Shown here in pieces: positions 23,562 through 31,454 of a stretch of 39,079 nt of DNA (positions are counted from its first letter, which is position 1; each line of letters opens with the position of its first letter). Both the position numbers and the translations under genes were made by a program. The notes beneath the pieces were generated by a model that did not search any database, was not told the origin of the DNA, and saw only the letters and a program-made list of their open reading frames with translations. Source of the DNA: CAZYQW01 sp964649825 (GTDB lineage Bacteria > Planctomycetota > B15-G4 > JADJEK01); assembly GCA_964649825.1 (NCBI GenBank), contig CAZYQW010000123.1, positions 1 through 39,079 of the forward strand, in the 5' to 3' direction.

Positions 23562-23978
23562 GTGTTTATCAGGATCAACACCTCGAGCGGCGTCCCGATC
23601 TACCGGCAGATCATCGATCAGGTGAAGGTGGCGGTCTCGAGGGGAGTGGTGGCGAAGGGCGAGAAGCTGCCGTCGGTGCGGGCGCTGTCGGAGGCGCTTG
23701 TGATCAATCCGACCACGGTGCAGCGCGCCTACATGGACCTGGAGCGCGACGGCGTGATCGAGACCCGGCGGGGGCAGGGGACGTTCATCCTCGGGAACGG
23801 CGCGAGCCTCTCCGACGACGAGCGGCTGCGCCGCGCGACCGAGCACGTCCGGAACGCCGTCGCGGAGGGACGGCAGCTCCAGCTCTCGCGCGCCGCGCTC
23901 GAACGGATCTTCCAGGAAGAGATCGATCACGTGTACGGCGGCGTCGCGGGCGCCGCGAAGGAGAGCAACGATGGATAG
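23562..23978 (+). CDS. GntR-family regulator, YtrA type
   Basis: DNA-binding regulator of 138 residues. The winged helix-turn-helix (about 8-77) is clear: GVPIYRQIIDQVKVAV, KLPSVRALSEALVINPTTVQRAYMDLERDGVIETRRGQGTFI. Only about 60 residues follow, too few for the ligand domains of FadR or HutC types, which fits the short YtrA subgroup. That subgroup typically represses an ABC transporter operon that includes itself. Here the ATPase gene overlaps its end by 8 bases, and a YtrA-like inverted repeat lies upstream. The start is GTG (residue 1, followed by FIRINTSSGVPIY as in the family); GGAG upstream is somewhat distant. In Firmicutes such systems answer to cell-wall antibiotics; whether this one does is unknown. 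Confidence 0.92.
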   Translation: MFIRINTSSGVPIYRQIIDQVKVAVSRGVVAKGEKLPSVRALSEALVINPTTVQRAYMDLERDGVIETRRGQGTFILGNGASLSDDERLRRATEHVRNAVAEGRQLQLSRAALERIFQEEIDHVYGGVAGAAKESNDG

Positions 23979-24870
23979 GACGGCGGTGCGGTTCGACCGC
24001 ATCCACAAGCGGTTCGGCGCGACCGAGGCGCTGCGCGGGTTCTCCGGATCGGTGCCGGAGGGATCCGTGACCGCGCTGCTCGGCCGGAACGGCGCCGGCA
24101 AGACGACGGCCCTGAAGTGCCTGATCGGCCTGCTCGCTCCCGACGACGGTGACGTCTGGGTCCTCGGCCGGCCACGCGCCGCCCTCGACGTCGAGACGCG
24201 CCGTCGAATCGGATTCGTCTCCGAGCGCATGACTCTGGATCGACGCTTCACGGTGGGCGAAGCGATCGCGTACGCGTCGTTCTTCTATCCGACGTGGGAC
24301 GACGCGCTCGCCCGCGACCTGTCCAGGCGGCTCAGCCTCGATCCGGACGCGCGGATCGAGAACCTCTCGCTGGGGCAGTCGCGGAAGGTGGTCCTCCTCG
24401 TCAACCTCGCGTTCCGTCCCGCGCTGCTCGTGCTCGACGAACCGGCCGCGAACTTCGACGCGGTCGTGCGACGCGAGTTCCTCGAGGTCGTGCTCGACCT
24501 GTTCCGCGCCGAGGGGATGGCCGTCATCCTCTCGACTCACCTGCTGAACGACGTCGAGCGGATCGCGGATCGCGTCATGCTGATCGAGGGCGGCCGCCTG
24601 CGTCTCGAAGCCGGGCTCGACGACCTGAAGGAGCGCGTGAAGACGCTGCGGATCGCGCCGAGGAACGGGGCTCCGCTCGGGGACCTCGCGCTGCCGGGGG
24701 CGATCCGGTCGCGGCGCCTCGGCGACGAGTTGCTCGTCACCATCGAGGACGCTCGCGACGGGGCGGCGCGACGCCGCGCCGAAGAGGCCGGCGCCCGCGT
24801 CGACGTCGTCGACCTGCCCCTGGAAGAGATCTTCATCGCGTACGGCTCGGACGAGCCGCGGACGACCTGA
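23971..24870 (+). CDS. ABC transporter ATP-binding protein
   Basis: Cytoplasmic ATPase of 299 residues. Walker A is GRNGAGKT (38-45), the signature is LSLGQ (132-136) in place of LSGGQ, Walker B is LLVLDEP (152-158) and the switch His is His190 in LSTHLL. The usual Q-loop Gln is replaced by Glu in FVSER (81-85), a change also seen in YtrB-like ATPases. The C-terminal 80 residues are an extra beta-rich segment common in this ABC-2-type subgroup. It should power the permease encoded next. It overlaps the GntR gene by 8 bases, and the permease follows after 14 bases with its own GGAG. Confidence 0.93.
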   Translation: MDRTAVRFDRIHKRFGATEALRGFSGSVPEGSVTALLGRNGAGKTTALKCLIGLLAPDDGDVWVLGRPRAALDVETRRRIGFVSERMTLDRRFTVGEAIAYASFFYPTWDDALARDLSRRLSLDPDARIENLSLGQSRKVVLLVNLAFRPALLVLDEPAANFDAVVRREFLEVVLDLFRAEGMAVILSTHLLNDVERIADRVMLIEGGRLRLEAGLDDLKERVKTLRIAPRNGAPLGDLALPGAIRSRRLGDELLVTIEDARDGAARRRAEEAGARVDVVDLPLEEIFIAYGSDEPRTT

Positions 24871-24884
24871 CGGAGCGAACGGGA

Positions 24885-25742
24885 ATGAACCTCTGGCGCA
24901 TCAACGTGTGGAAGGAGTGGCGGCTCCAGCGCGAGTTCCTCGTGGACGCGCTCCTCGTCGCCGTGGTCGGCGTCACCGTGTTTCCCGGCGACGCTCCGCT
25001 CGGATTCGCGGTGATGGGGATCCTGCTGGCCGCGTCGCTCGGCGTCCGCGTCGGCGGCGACGAAGCGATGAACGACGCGTGGGAGTTCGTGCTCACGCGG
25101 CCGATCGACCGCGGGGAGTGGATCCGGGTCCGCTACCTTCTCGGGTTCCTCCCGGTCGCGATGCTCTTGTGCCTCGTGGTCGTCTCCGACCTGGTCGAGA
25201 CGCACGCCTGGTTCGCGCGCCTCGTCGCCGAGCCGCTGGTGGCCGGGGTCGAGTTTCGCTTTGCGGCGTCGCAGTACCCCCCGGTCCTCGCGCTGGTCCT
25301 GCTCGCCTACTCGCTCTGCTTCTCCTTCGCGTCGCGCGAGGAGCGGCCCGAGAACGTGCGGCAGCACGGACCTTCCGGCGTGATCGCCGCGCTCGTGGTG
25401 GGATTCGCCGTCGCGGTCCTGACGGTGATCGTGGTCCGCCTCGTCGCGCCCCCCGGCTCGACCCCCGAGGACCTCTCGGGCGTGCCGTTCGGGCCGGAGA
25501 CGATCGCGTTCACCGCCATCATCTTCTGCCTGGCGTGGTCGAGCTACCGGGTCGCGCGGAGCGGACTGATCGAGCGCGAGCTGGTTCCGGCCGGTGGCTC
25601 GGCCGGGCTCGTGAGGCGGCGCGGCGCGTCGGCCGGAGTGGCGCTGGCCATCCTCGTGATCGTTCTGCTCGGCGCCTTCGTCCTCTACCTATTGCTCCGC
25701 TCACCGACGGCGGTCGAGCCGGCGACCTTCGAGATCAAGTGA
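24885..25742 (+). CDS. ABC-2-type transporter permease
   Basis: Inner-membrane protein of 285 residues with about six or seven hydrophobic helices, for example FLVDALLVAVVGVTVF (about 21-36), YLLGFLPVAMLLCLVVV (about 82-98), IAALVVGFAVAVLTVIVVRLVA (about 167-188) and VALAILVIVLLGAFVLYLL near the C-terminus. The segment NDAWEFVLTRPIDRGEWIRVRY after the second helix resembles the coupling region of ABC-2 permeases that work with YtrB-like ATPases. It probably forms the membrane channel for the upstream ATPase. ATG 24885 is the start: it has GGAG about nine bases upstream, and the open frame further left is only a shadow of the ATPase gene. Confidence 0.85.
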   Translation: MNLWRINVWKEWRLQREFLVDALLVAVVGVTVFPGDAPLGFAVMGILLAASLGVRVGGDEAMNDAWEFVLTRPIDRGEWIRVRYLLGFLPVAMLLCLVVVSDLVETHAWFARLVAEPLVAGVEFRFAASQYPPVLALVLLAYSLCFSFASREERPENVRQHGPSGVIAALVVGFAVAVLTVIVVRLVAPPGSTPEDLSGVPFGPETIAFTAIIFCLAWSSYRVARSGLIERELVPAGGSAGLVRRRGASAGVALAILVIVLLGAFVLYLLLRSPTAVEPATFEIK

Positions 25743-25753
25743 GGATGCCTCCC

Positions 25754-27010
25754 ATGAGCCCCGAATTCCTCGTTCTCGCTCGCGTCGTCCTCGTGCTCGC
25801 CGGGACGATCCTCCTCGTGTCGCTCGCTGTCTTCCTGCTCGGCCGTCGTGACCGCGGCGCGCGCGCGCCGCTGCGGGTCGCGGGCGTTGCCGCGCCGGTG
25901 CTCGGCGTCCTGTTGATCGCGAGCGTCCTCGCCGCCGAAGCATGGAGGATCGCCTCGCGGGACGTCGAGCCGGACGGCGACACCGTCGTCCACCTGGTCG
26001 CAGACCCGCCTCCGAACGCGGACTCGGCGCCGCCGGCCCCGGACCGCCTCCAGGTGCTGGTCGTCGTCTCCGACGCCACCGGACTGATGCGACCGCGCGA
26101 GCTTCATGAGCGGATCCTCGAGCTGCCGGCCGACCCGGCCGAGTCGTTCGGCTTCTTCCTCGCCGCCGTCGACTCGACGTTCCAATTCGAGTGGCCCACG
26201 CGCGCCGACCTGCGCAAGCTCTTGATCGAGTCGAGCACGAGCACGATCGATTCGCATCACCTGACCCGCACGTTCGGGCCGTCGCGTCCGGATCGGATCG
26301 ATCTCGGCGACGGGCGCGGCTTCTCGATCTGGATCTCGGGCCACGTCGCGGCGCGCGGCTTCGGCCTGCGCGACCCGGACCGCGTCGGCTTCCAGCTCTT
26401 GTTCCGCGGGCTCGCTCCGGGCGATCGGCTCGCGACGCGGCCGGCCGGGGAGGCGTTCGCACGGATCGCCGCGACCGTGCGCACCGAGGTGCTGCTCGCC
26501 TCGTTTCCCGCCCACGTCGACCCGTATCGCGCGGACCCGGTGCGGCGCGTCGCGTCGGAGTGGAGCGGGTGGGGCTTCCTCGTGCTCCTGAACGGGATCC
26601 TCCTGGTGCTCGCCGGCCGCGTCTCGAAGCTGCGCGGCGCGGCCGCGGCGACGGTCTTCATCGTCGTCCTGACGTCGGTGGCGAGCCGCCTCGACGTCGC
26701 GTACGCTGAGACCCTGATCCGGGACCCTGATCCGGACGTGCGCGCCGCGGCGGCGGTCCGTCTCGCCGCGCAGAAGGCGTTCGCCCCCCGCGCGAGCGAG
26801 GCGCTTCGACACGCGTTCGAGCGCGAGCAACGGACCGATCTGCGCGCCGCCTACCTCCTCGCGGCGGTCTCCGACGGGAACCCGATGATCTACCTGCCCG
26901 CCGTCGGCCGGATGATCGAGCGGGCCGAGGAGGATCCGTCGGAAGCGATCCGCAACGTCGCGCGGCTGCTCCGCGAGCATTCGAAACGGATCGCCTCGCC
27001 GCCGCGGTAG
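25754..27010 (+). CDS. Membrane protein with C-terminal HEAT-like repeats, unknown function
   Basis: Not recognised as a named family. The 418-residue protein has two N-terminal membrane helices (about 6-30 and 40-62), a soluble region of about 200 residues between them and the next helices (beta-rich, with DRLQVLVVVSDATGLMRP and FSIWISGHVAARGFGLRDPDRVGFQLLFRG), two more helices (about 273-318) and a helical HEAT-like tail (DPDPDVRAAAAVRLAAQ, then RTDLRAAYLLAAVSDGNP). It begins 11 bases after the permease stop, with GAGG in between, so it is the fourth gene of the GntR/ABC operon and may be an accessory subunit or sensor. ATG 25754 is preferred to ATG 25745 because the latter would leave no room for the ribosome site. 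Confidence 0.65.
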   Translation: MSPEFLVLARVVLVLAGTILLVSLAVFLLGRRDRGARAPLRVAGVAAPVLGVLLIASVLAAEAWRIASRDVEPDGDTVVHLVADPPPNADSAPPAPDRLQVLVVVSDATGLMRPRELHERILELPADPAESFGFFLAAVDSTFQFEWPTRADLRKLLIESSTSTIDSHHLTRTFGPSRPDRIDLGDGRGFSIWISGHVAARGFGLRDPDRVGFQLLFRGLAPGDRLATRPAGEAFARIAATVRTEVLLASFPAHVDPYRADPVRRVASEWSGWGFLVLLNGILLVLAGRVSKLRGAAAATVFIVVLTSVASRLDVAYAETLIRDPDPDVRAAAAVRLAAQKAFAPRASEALRHAFEREQRTDLRAAYLLAAVSDGNPMIYLPAVGRMIERAEEDPSEAIRNVARLLREHSKRIASPPR

Positions 27011-27020
27011 TCGCTTTGGA

Positions 27021-27054
27021 CCAAGGCCGGCCGACTTGGCGCGTGTGGCCGGCC
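27021..27054. repeat. Inverted repeat after the ABC operon
   Basis: Two copies of the self-complementary octamer GGCCGGCC (27025-27032 and 27047-27054) can pair across a 14-base loop. Alternatively CCAAG (27021-27025) pairs with CTTGG (27035-27039). No T-run follows, so an intrinsic terminator is not supported, although a transcription pause is possible. Confidence 0.4.
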
Positions 27055-27163
27055 GGAACGTCGATGGTGATCGAACCGCGCACGCTCAGTTGGCGTCCTG
27101 AGCCGCGGTCCTCTATGCTCCTCGCTTCGAGACTTGAGTCCCCCTGTCCGGAGGAGAGCCGTC

Positions 27164-27769
27164 GTGACCGATCGCGCCAACGTTCCCGAGTCCGATCCCG
27201 CTGTCCCCGCCCTGCGGGCGTTCATCGAATCGAGCGGCATTGCGACGACGGGCGCGCGTTGGCGGACGAGCTTGAAGAAGCCGCCGAAGGTCGAGTTCGA
27301 CGAGGGTCTCGAGTACTTCTGGCATCTGAAGACGACCAAGGGCGGCATCAAGGTCCGGCTCATGCCCGACGTGGCGCCGATGCACGTCTCGAGCACGATC
27401 TACCTGACCCTGCTCGGGTTCTACGACGGCCTCTCGTTCCACCGCGTCATCACCGACTTCATGGCGCAAGGCGGCTGCCCGCTCGGCACCGGCACCGGCG
27501 GCCCCGGCTACGAGTACGGCGGGGAGTTCGGCGCGGTGAAGCACGACAAGCCGGGCCTCCTGAGCATGGCGAACGCGGGACCGGGGACGGACGGCAGCCA
27601 GTTCTTCCTCACGTTCGTGGCGACGCCGTGGCTCGACGGCAACCACACGATCTTCGGCGAGGTCATCGAGGGGATGGACGCGCTGAAGGCGCTCGAGGCC
27701 GCCGGCTCGAGCTCGGGTCGCACGCGCGAGTCGCTCTCGATCGAGGCCGCGACGATCTCCGCGACCTGA
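27164..27769 (+). CDS. Cyclophilin-type peptidyl-prolyl cis-trans isomerase
   Basis: Protein of 201 residues that speeds proline isomerisation during protein folding. The cyclophilin core starts near residue 50 (HLKTTKGGIKVRLMPDVAP). It holds the catalytic Arg, Phe and Gln in FHRVITDFMAQGG, then the long glycine loop QGGCPLGTGTGGPGYEYGGEF, and ends with LLSMANAGPGTDGSQFFLTF and LDGNHTIFGEV. The first 45 residues are an uncommon extension with no signal peptide, so it is likely cytoplasmic. GTG 27164 is chosen because GGAGGAG lies seven bases upstream; a TTG at 27134 is in frame but lacks a ribosome site. The gene stands between the ABC operon and the M14 pair. Confidence 0.92.
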   Translation: MTDRANVPESDPAVPALRAFIESSGIATTGARWRTSLKKPPKVEFDEGLEYFWHLKTTKGGIKVRLMPDVAPMHVSSTIYLTLLGFYDGLSFHRVITDFMAQGGCPLGTGTGGPGYEYGGEFGAVKHDKPGLLSMANAGPGTDGSQFFLTFVATPWLDGNHTIFGEVIEGMDALKALEAAGSSSGRTRESLSIEAATISAT

Positions 27770-27834
27770 CCCATCGCTCGCATCCGTCGCGCCGGCCTTT
27801 CGCTTTCCCCGGTCTTTCATTCCTTGGAGCGCCG

Positions 27835-29688
27835 ATGGATCGGTCCTGCATTCAACTCGTGGTCGCCGCGCTCCTCGTTGGCGGCGGCGTGGTCCGGGCG
27901 GATCCGATCGACGCTCGGTTCCAGGACCTCGAGCGGCGTCACGGCGGCCGTTTCGCCACGACCACGTACGGCGTGTCGCGGGAGGGCCGTCCGCTGCGCG
28001 TGCTGACGCTCGGCGCCGAGCTGCTCGTCGGCGGTGCGCCGCGGCAACCGGCGCTCCTGATCGTGGCCGGCCTCGACGGCCGCGAGCTGGGCGCGGTCGA
28101 CGTCGCGTTCGGCGTCGCGAAGCGGCTGCTCGATCGCCACGCGGACCTCCTCGAGCGGAACCCGGTGCACGTCGTGCCGTGCGCGAACCCCGACGCCTAC
28201 CAGCGGTTCGCGAGCGGCGGCGGGCCGGCCGATTTCGGCGGCGCGCTCCGGCCGGACGACCGCGACCGCGACGCGCGGATCGACGAGGATCCGCCGGCCG
28301 ACGTGAACGGTGACGGCGTGATCACGTGGATGCGCGTTCCCGATCCTCCGGCGTGGATCCCGCGGACGCACGTCGTCGACGACGACGAGCCGCGGCTCTC
28401 GCGCCCGGCCGACGTGAGCAAGGGCGAGGCCGCGACGTTCGCGCTGCTGCCCGAGGGACGCGACCAGGACGGCGACGGGCGCTACGCCGAAGACGGCCTG
28501 GATGGCGTCTCCTTGGACCGGAACTTCCCGCACCAGTGGCCGGAGCACGGCGATCACGCCGGACCGTTCCCGCTGTCGGAGCCGGAGACCCGCGCCCTCG
28601 TCGAATGGATGCTCGGCCGCGAGGACGTGGCCGCGGTACTCGTCCTTGGCGACGGCGACAACCTCTTGAACCCGCCCGGCGACGGCGGGAACGACGAGAC
28701 CGGGCGAGCCCCGAAGGGACACGAGTCGAACGACCACGCCGTCCACGCCGAGATCGCGAAGCTCTACCGGGAGCTGACCGATCGCAAGGAGGCGCGCGCC
28801 GCGCGAAACGAGGGCTCGCTCCAGCGGTTCGCGTACGCGCAGTACGGGACCCCGACGTTCGCCTGCGACTTGTACGCGCCGCCCAAGCCGGAACGGAAGG
28901 CGACGGCGGAGACCGACGGCCCCGACGGAAAGGACGGAAAGGACGGCCCTGACGGAAAGGACGGCAAGGACGGCAAGGACGAGAAGGGTGAGAACACGGT
29001 CGGTGCGGACGAGGACCGTGGCGGCGCGGCGGGCCGATCCGGCCGCCCGCGAGGCGTCGGCGCGATGGGCGGCGGCCGGGCTGGCCGGTCCGGCGCGACC
29101 GAACGCGCCGCCGCGCCCCATGCGAGCGGCGGCCCCGACCTGGACCTCGACACGCAGAAGCGCTGGCTCGCGGTTGCCGATCGCCTCGGCGCCGGCTTCG
29201 CGGCCTGGACTCCGTTCGAGCATCCCACTCTCGGCCGCGTCGAGGTCGGCGGCTTCGTGCCCGGCTTCACCCGTTCGATCCCCGTCGACGCGATCGACGG
29301 CGTCGTCGAGACGCACGCGAAGCTGGCGGCGGCCGTCCTGGAGCGAATGCCCAGGGTTCACGTGCGCACCCCGAGCGCCGAGCGCCTCGGCGAGCGGCTG
29401 TTCCGCGTCCGGCTCCAGATCGAGAACCAGGGTCGACTGCCGACGATCTCGGAGATCGGCGCCCGCGTGCGGAGGCTCACTCCGTTCGTCGCGAGCATCG
29501 ATGTCGCGGAGGACCGGCTCGCGGCCGGGGCGCGCCAGTCGCGGACCTGGTCGATCCCCGGCGGCGGCGAGATCTCGTTCGAGTGGATCGTGATCGGTCG
29601 GCCCGGCCATGAGGTCACGTGCGTCCTCCGCTCGTCGTTCACCGGCGAGCGCCGTCTGGTCGTAAAGCTGCCGGAGGACGCGCGATGA
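27835..29688 (+). CDS. M14 carboxypeptidase-like protein lacking the zinc site (pseudoenzyme)
   Basis: Exported protein of 617 residues (signal peptide 1-22, IQLVVAALLVGGGVVRA). It is a paralogue of the protein encoded next: shared blocks include DRDARIDEDPPADVNGDGVITWM (142-165 region), LDRNFPHQWP (227-236) and FEHPTLGRVEVGG (461-473). In the intact paralogue the zinc ligands are His and Glu of VHGNE and a later His of SYHNSGG. Here VHGNE reads LDGRE (His to Asp81, Glu84 kept), the later His is Gly272, and the catalytic Glu of TNEMW is Asp345 in CDLY. I infer no peptidase activity; it may bind peptides or pair with the active enzyme. An acidic Gly-Lys-Asp repeat is inserted at 361-382. The start has GGAG five bases upstream. 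The stop overlaps the next start as ATGA. Confidence 0.85.
   Translation: MDRSCIQLVVAALLVGGGVVRADPIDARFQDLERRHGGRFATTTYGVSREGRPLRVLTLGAELLVGGAPRQPALLIVAGLDGRELGAVDVAFGVAKRLLDRHADLLERNPVHVVPCANPDAYQRFASGGGPADFGGALRPDDRDRDARIDEDPPADVNGDGVITWMRVPDPPAWIPRTHVVDDDEPRLSRPADVSKGEAATFALLPEGRDQDGDGRYAEDGLDGVSLDRNFPHQWPEHGDHAGPFPLSEPETRALVEWMLGREDVAAVLVLGDGDNLLNPPGDGGNDETGRAPKGHESNDHAVHAEIAKLYRELTDRKEARAARNEGSLQRFAYAQYGTPTFACDLYAPPKPERKATAETDGPDGKDGKDGPDGKDGKDGKDEKGENTVGADEDRGGAAGRSGRPRGVGAMGGGRAGRSGATERAAAPHASGGPDLDLDTQKRWLAVADRLGAGFAAWTPFEHPTLGRVEVGGFVPGFTRSIPVDAIDGVVETHAKLAAAVLERMPRVHVRTPSAERLGERLFRVRLQIENQGRLPTISEIGARVRRLTPFVASIDVAEDRLAAGARQSRTWSIPGGGEISFEWIVIGRPGHEVTCVLRSSFTGERRLVVKLPEDAR
28915..28980 (+). 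repeat. Tandem repeat coding a DGK/DGP run inside the M14-like protein
   Basis: Repeats of GACGGAAAG and GACGGCAAG encode residues 361-382, a collagen-like Asp-Gly-Pro/Asp-Gly-Lys run. It is absent from the active paralogue and is followed by a Gly/Arg/Ala-rich linker to about residue 430. Confidence 0.85.
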
Positions 29689-31430
29689 CCCATCGGACCG
29701 TCACCCTCATGTTGCTGGTCCTCGCGGCGGTCGCGCCCGCGGGCGCCCAGCCCGCGCTCGAGAGCCTCGTGCCGATCTCGTTCAACCGCTACTACCGCTA
29801 CGACGAGATCGTGTCGCACCTGCGCGCGTTCGAGCGCGCCTACCCGGAGCTGGTCTCGGTGCACACGATCGGCCGGAGCCTGCAGGGGCGCGAGCTGGTC
29901 GTCGCGACCGTGCATCCGAAGAAGGGCGGCGACGACCGTGGCAAGCCGGCGATCTGGATCGACGCGAACGTCCACGGCAACGAGATCCAGGGCGCGGAGA
30001 CGGTGCTCTACACGATCCAGTACCTGACGAAGGCGTACGGCGCCGTCGCCGACCTGACCGAGCTCATGGACGCGACGGTCTTCTACCTCCTGCCGTCACA
30101 GAACCCCGACGGCCGCGAGTACTGGTTCTCCCACGCGAACACGTCGAGCTCGAGCCGCTCGAACCAGCGACCGGTCGACGGCGACCTCGACGGGCGCTTC
30201 GACGAGGACCCGTACGACGACCTCGACGGCGACGGCTCGATCACGACGATGTGGCAGGAGGACCCGGACGGCGACTGGGTGAGGGACGAGAAAGACCCGC
30301 GCATCTTCCGCCGCGTCGAGGCCGGCGAGCGAGGGAAGTGGCGGCGGCTCGGCTCCGAAGGAGTCGACAACGACGGCGACGGCGAGATCAACGAGGACCC
30401 GCCGGGCGGCGACGACATGAACCGGAACTGGCCGAGCGATTGGCAGCCGACGTACGTCCAGTTCGGCGCCGGCCCCTATCCGTTGTCGCACCCCGAGACG
30501 CGAGCGATCGCGGCGTTCATCCTCGACCACCCGAACATCGCGGCGGTCCAGAGCTACCACAACTCGGGGGGCATGATCCTGCGCGGCCCGGGCGCCGAGT
30601 ACCGCGAGCGCGTCGTGCCGGCCGGCGACGTCCGCGTCTACGACGAGATGGGCGAGCTCGGTGCGAAGCTCCTGCCGTTCTACCGCTACATGATCATCTA
30701 CAAGGACCTGTACACGGTTCACGGCGGCTTCGTGAACTGGACCGCCGAGGGGCTCGGCATCTTCAGCTTCACGAACGAGATGTGGTCGTCGGCGAAGTGG
30801 TTCCAGCGCGAGAGCGGCCCCGGCGAGGGGCGCGGGCGCGACGGCGACGCGGACGACCCGTACCTCGCGGTCGACCGGCTCGTCTTCGGGCAGACGTTCG
30901 CCGACTACGCGCCGTTCGATCATCCCACGCTCGGCAAGGTCCTGATCGGCGGCCCGAACCGCTGGGGGTCGCGCGCAACGCCGCTCTTCCTGTTGGAGGA
31001 GGAGTGCCACCGGAACTTCGCGTTCACGGCGTACCATGCCGACCAGATGCCGCGGCTGAAGCTGGAACGGGCCGACGTCGTCGCGAAGGCGGCCGGGCTC
31101 TATCAGCTCACCGTCGAGGTGGAGAACGAGCGGCTCATGCCGACCCGGAGCGGGATCGCGCGCGCGAATCGGATCGGCGCGCCGGACGTCGTCACGTGCG
31201 AGCCGGCGGCGGGGCGGGTGCTGGCGGGGGGGCCGACCGAGCGAATGTCCGCGCCACGGTTCGACGCGACGCGCCACGAGGCGAACCGGCTCGTGCACGA
31301 CGCCGGCGTGGGAAGCCGCGGCCGCGCGTACTTCCGGTTCCTCGTCGAGGCGCCGGCCGGCACGACGGTCACGGTTCGCTACGAGGCGGAGAAGGCGCAG
31401 GACCGCGCGCTCGAGCTCGTTCTTCGCTGA
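29685..31430 (+). CDS. Secreted M14-family zinc carboxypeptidase
   Basis: Zinc exopeptidase of 581 residues that should remove C-terminal residues from peptides outside the cytoplasm. The signal peptide is at 1-22 (VTLMLLVLAAVAPAGAQ). The peptidase domain (about 35-430) has zinc ligands His97 and Glu100 in NVHGNE and His292 in SYHNSGG, substrate-binding Asn246-Arg247 in DMNRNW, and catalytic Glu365 in FTNEMW, so it looks fully active. Asp-rich loops (DLDGDGS, DNDGDGE) inside the domain probably bind calcium. The last 130 residues form a beta-sandwich-like domain (YQLTVEVENERLMPTRSG). The start overlaps the stop of the zinc-less paralogue as ATGA, with GGAGG upstream, so the two are made together. 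The 3' end faces the DUF885 gene at 24 bases. Confidence 0.93.
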   Translation: MTHRTVTLMLLVLAAVAPAGAQPALESLVPISFNRYYRYDEIVSHLRAFERAYPELVSVHTIGRSLQGRELVVATVHPKKGGDDRGKPAIWIDANVHGNEIQGAETVLYTIQYLTKAYGAVADLTELMDATVFYLLPSQNPDGREYWFSHANTSSSSRSNQRPVDGDLDGRFDEDPYDDLDGDGSITTMWQEDPDGDWVRDEKDPRIFRRVEAGERGKWRRLGSEGVDNDGDGEINEDPPGGDDMNRNWPSDWQPTYVQFGAGPYPLSHPETRAIAAFILDHPNIAAVQSYHNSGGMILRGPGAEYRERVVPAGDVRVYDEMGELGAKLLPFYRYMIIYKDLYTVHGGFVNWTAEGLGIFSFTNEMWSSAKWFQRESGPGEGRGRDGDADDPYLAVDRLVFGQTFADYAPFDHPTLGKVLIGGPNRWGSRATPLFLLEEECHRNFAFTAYHADQMPRLKLERADVVAKAAGLYQLTVEVENERLMPTRSGIARANRIGAPDVVTCEPAAGRVLAGGPTERMSAPRFDATRHEANRLVHDAGVGSRGRAYFRFLVEAPAGTTVTVRYEAEKAQDRALELVLR

Positions 31431-31454
31431 GCGCCAGCCGCTCGCCGGGCCGCG

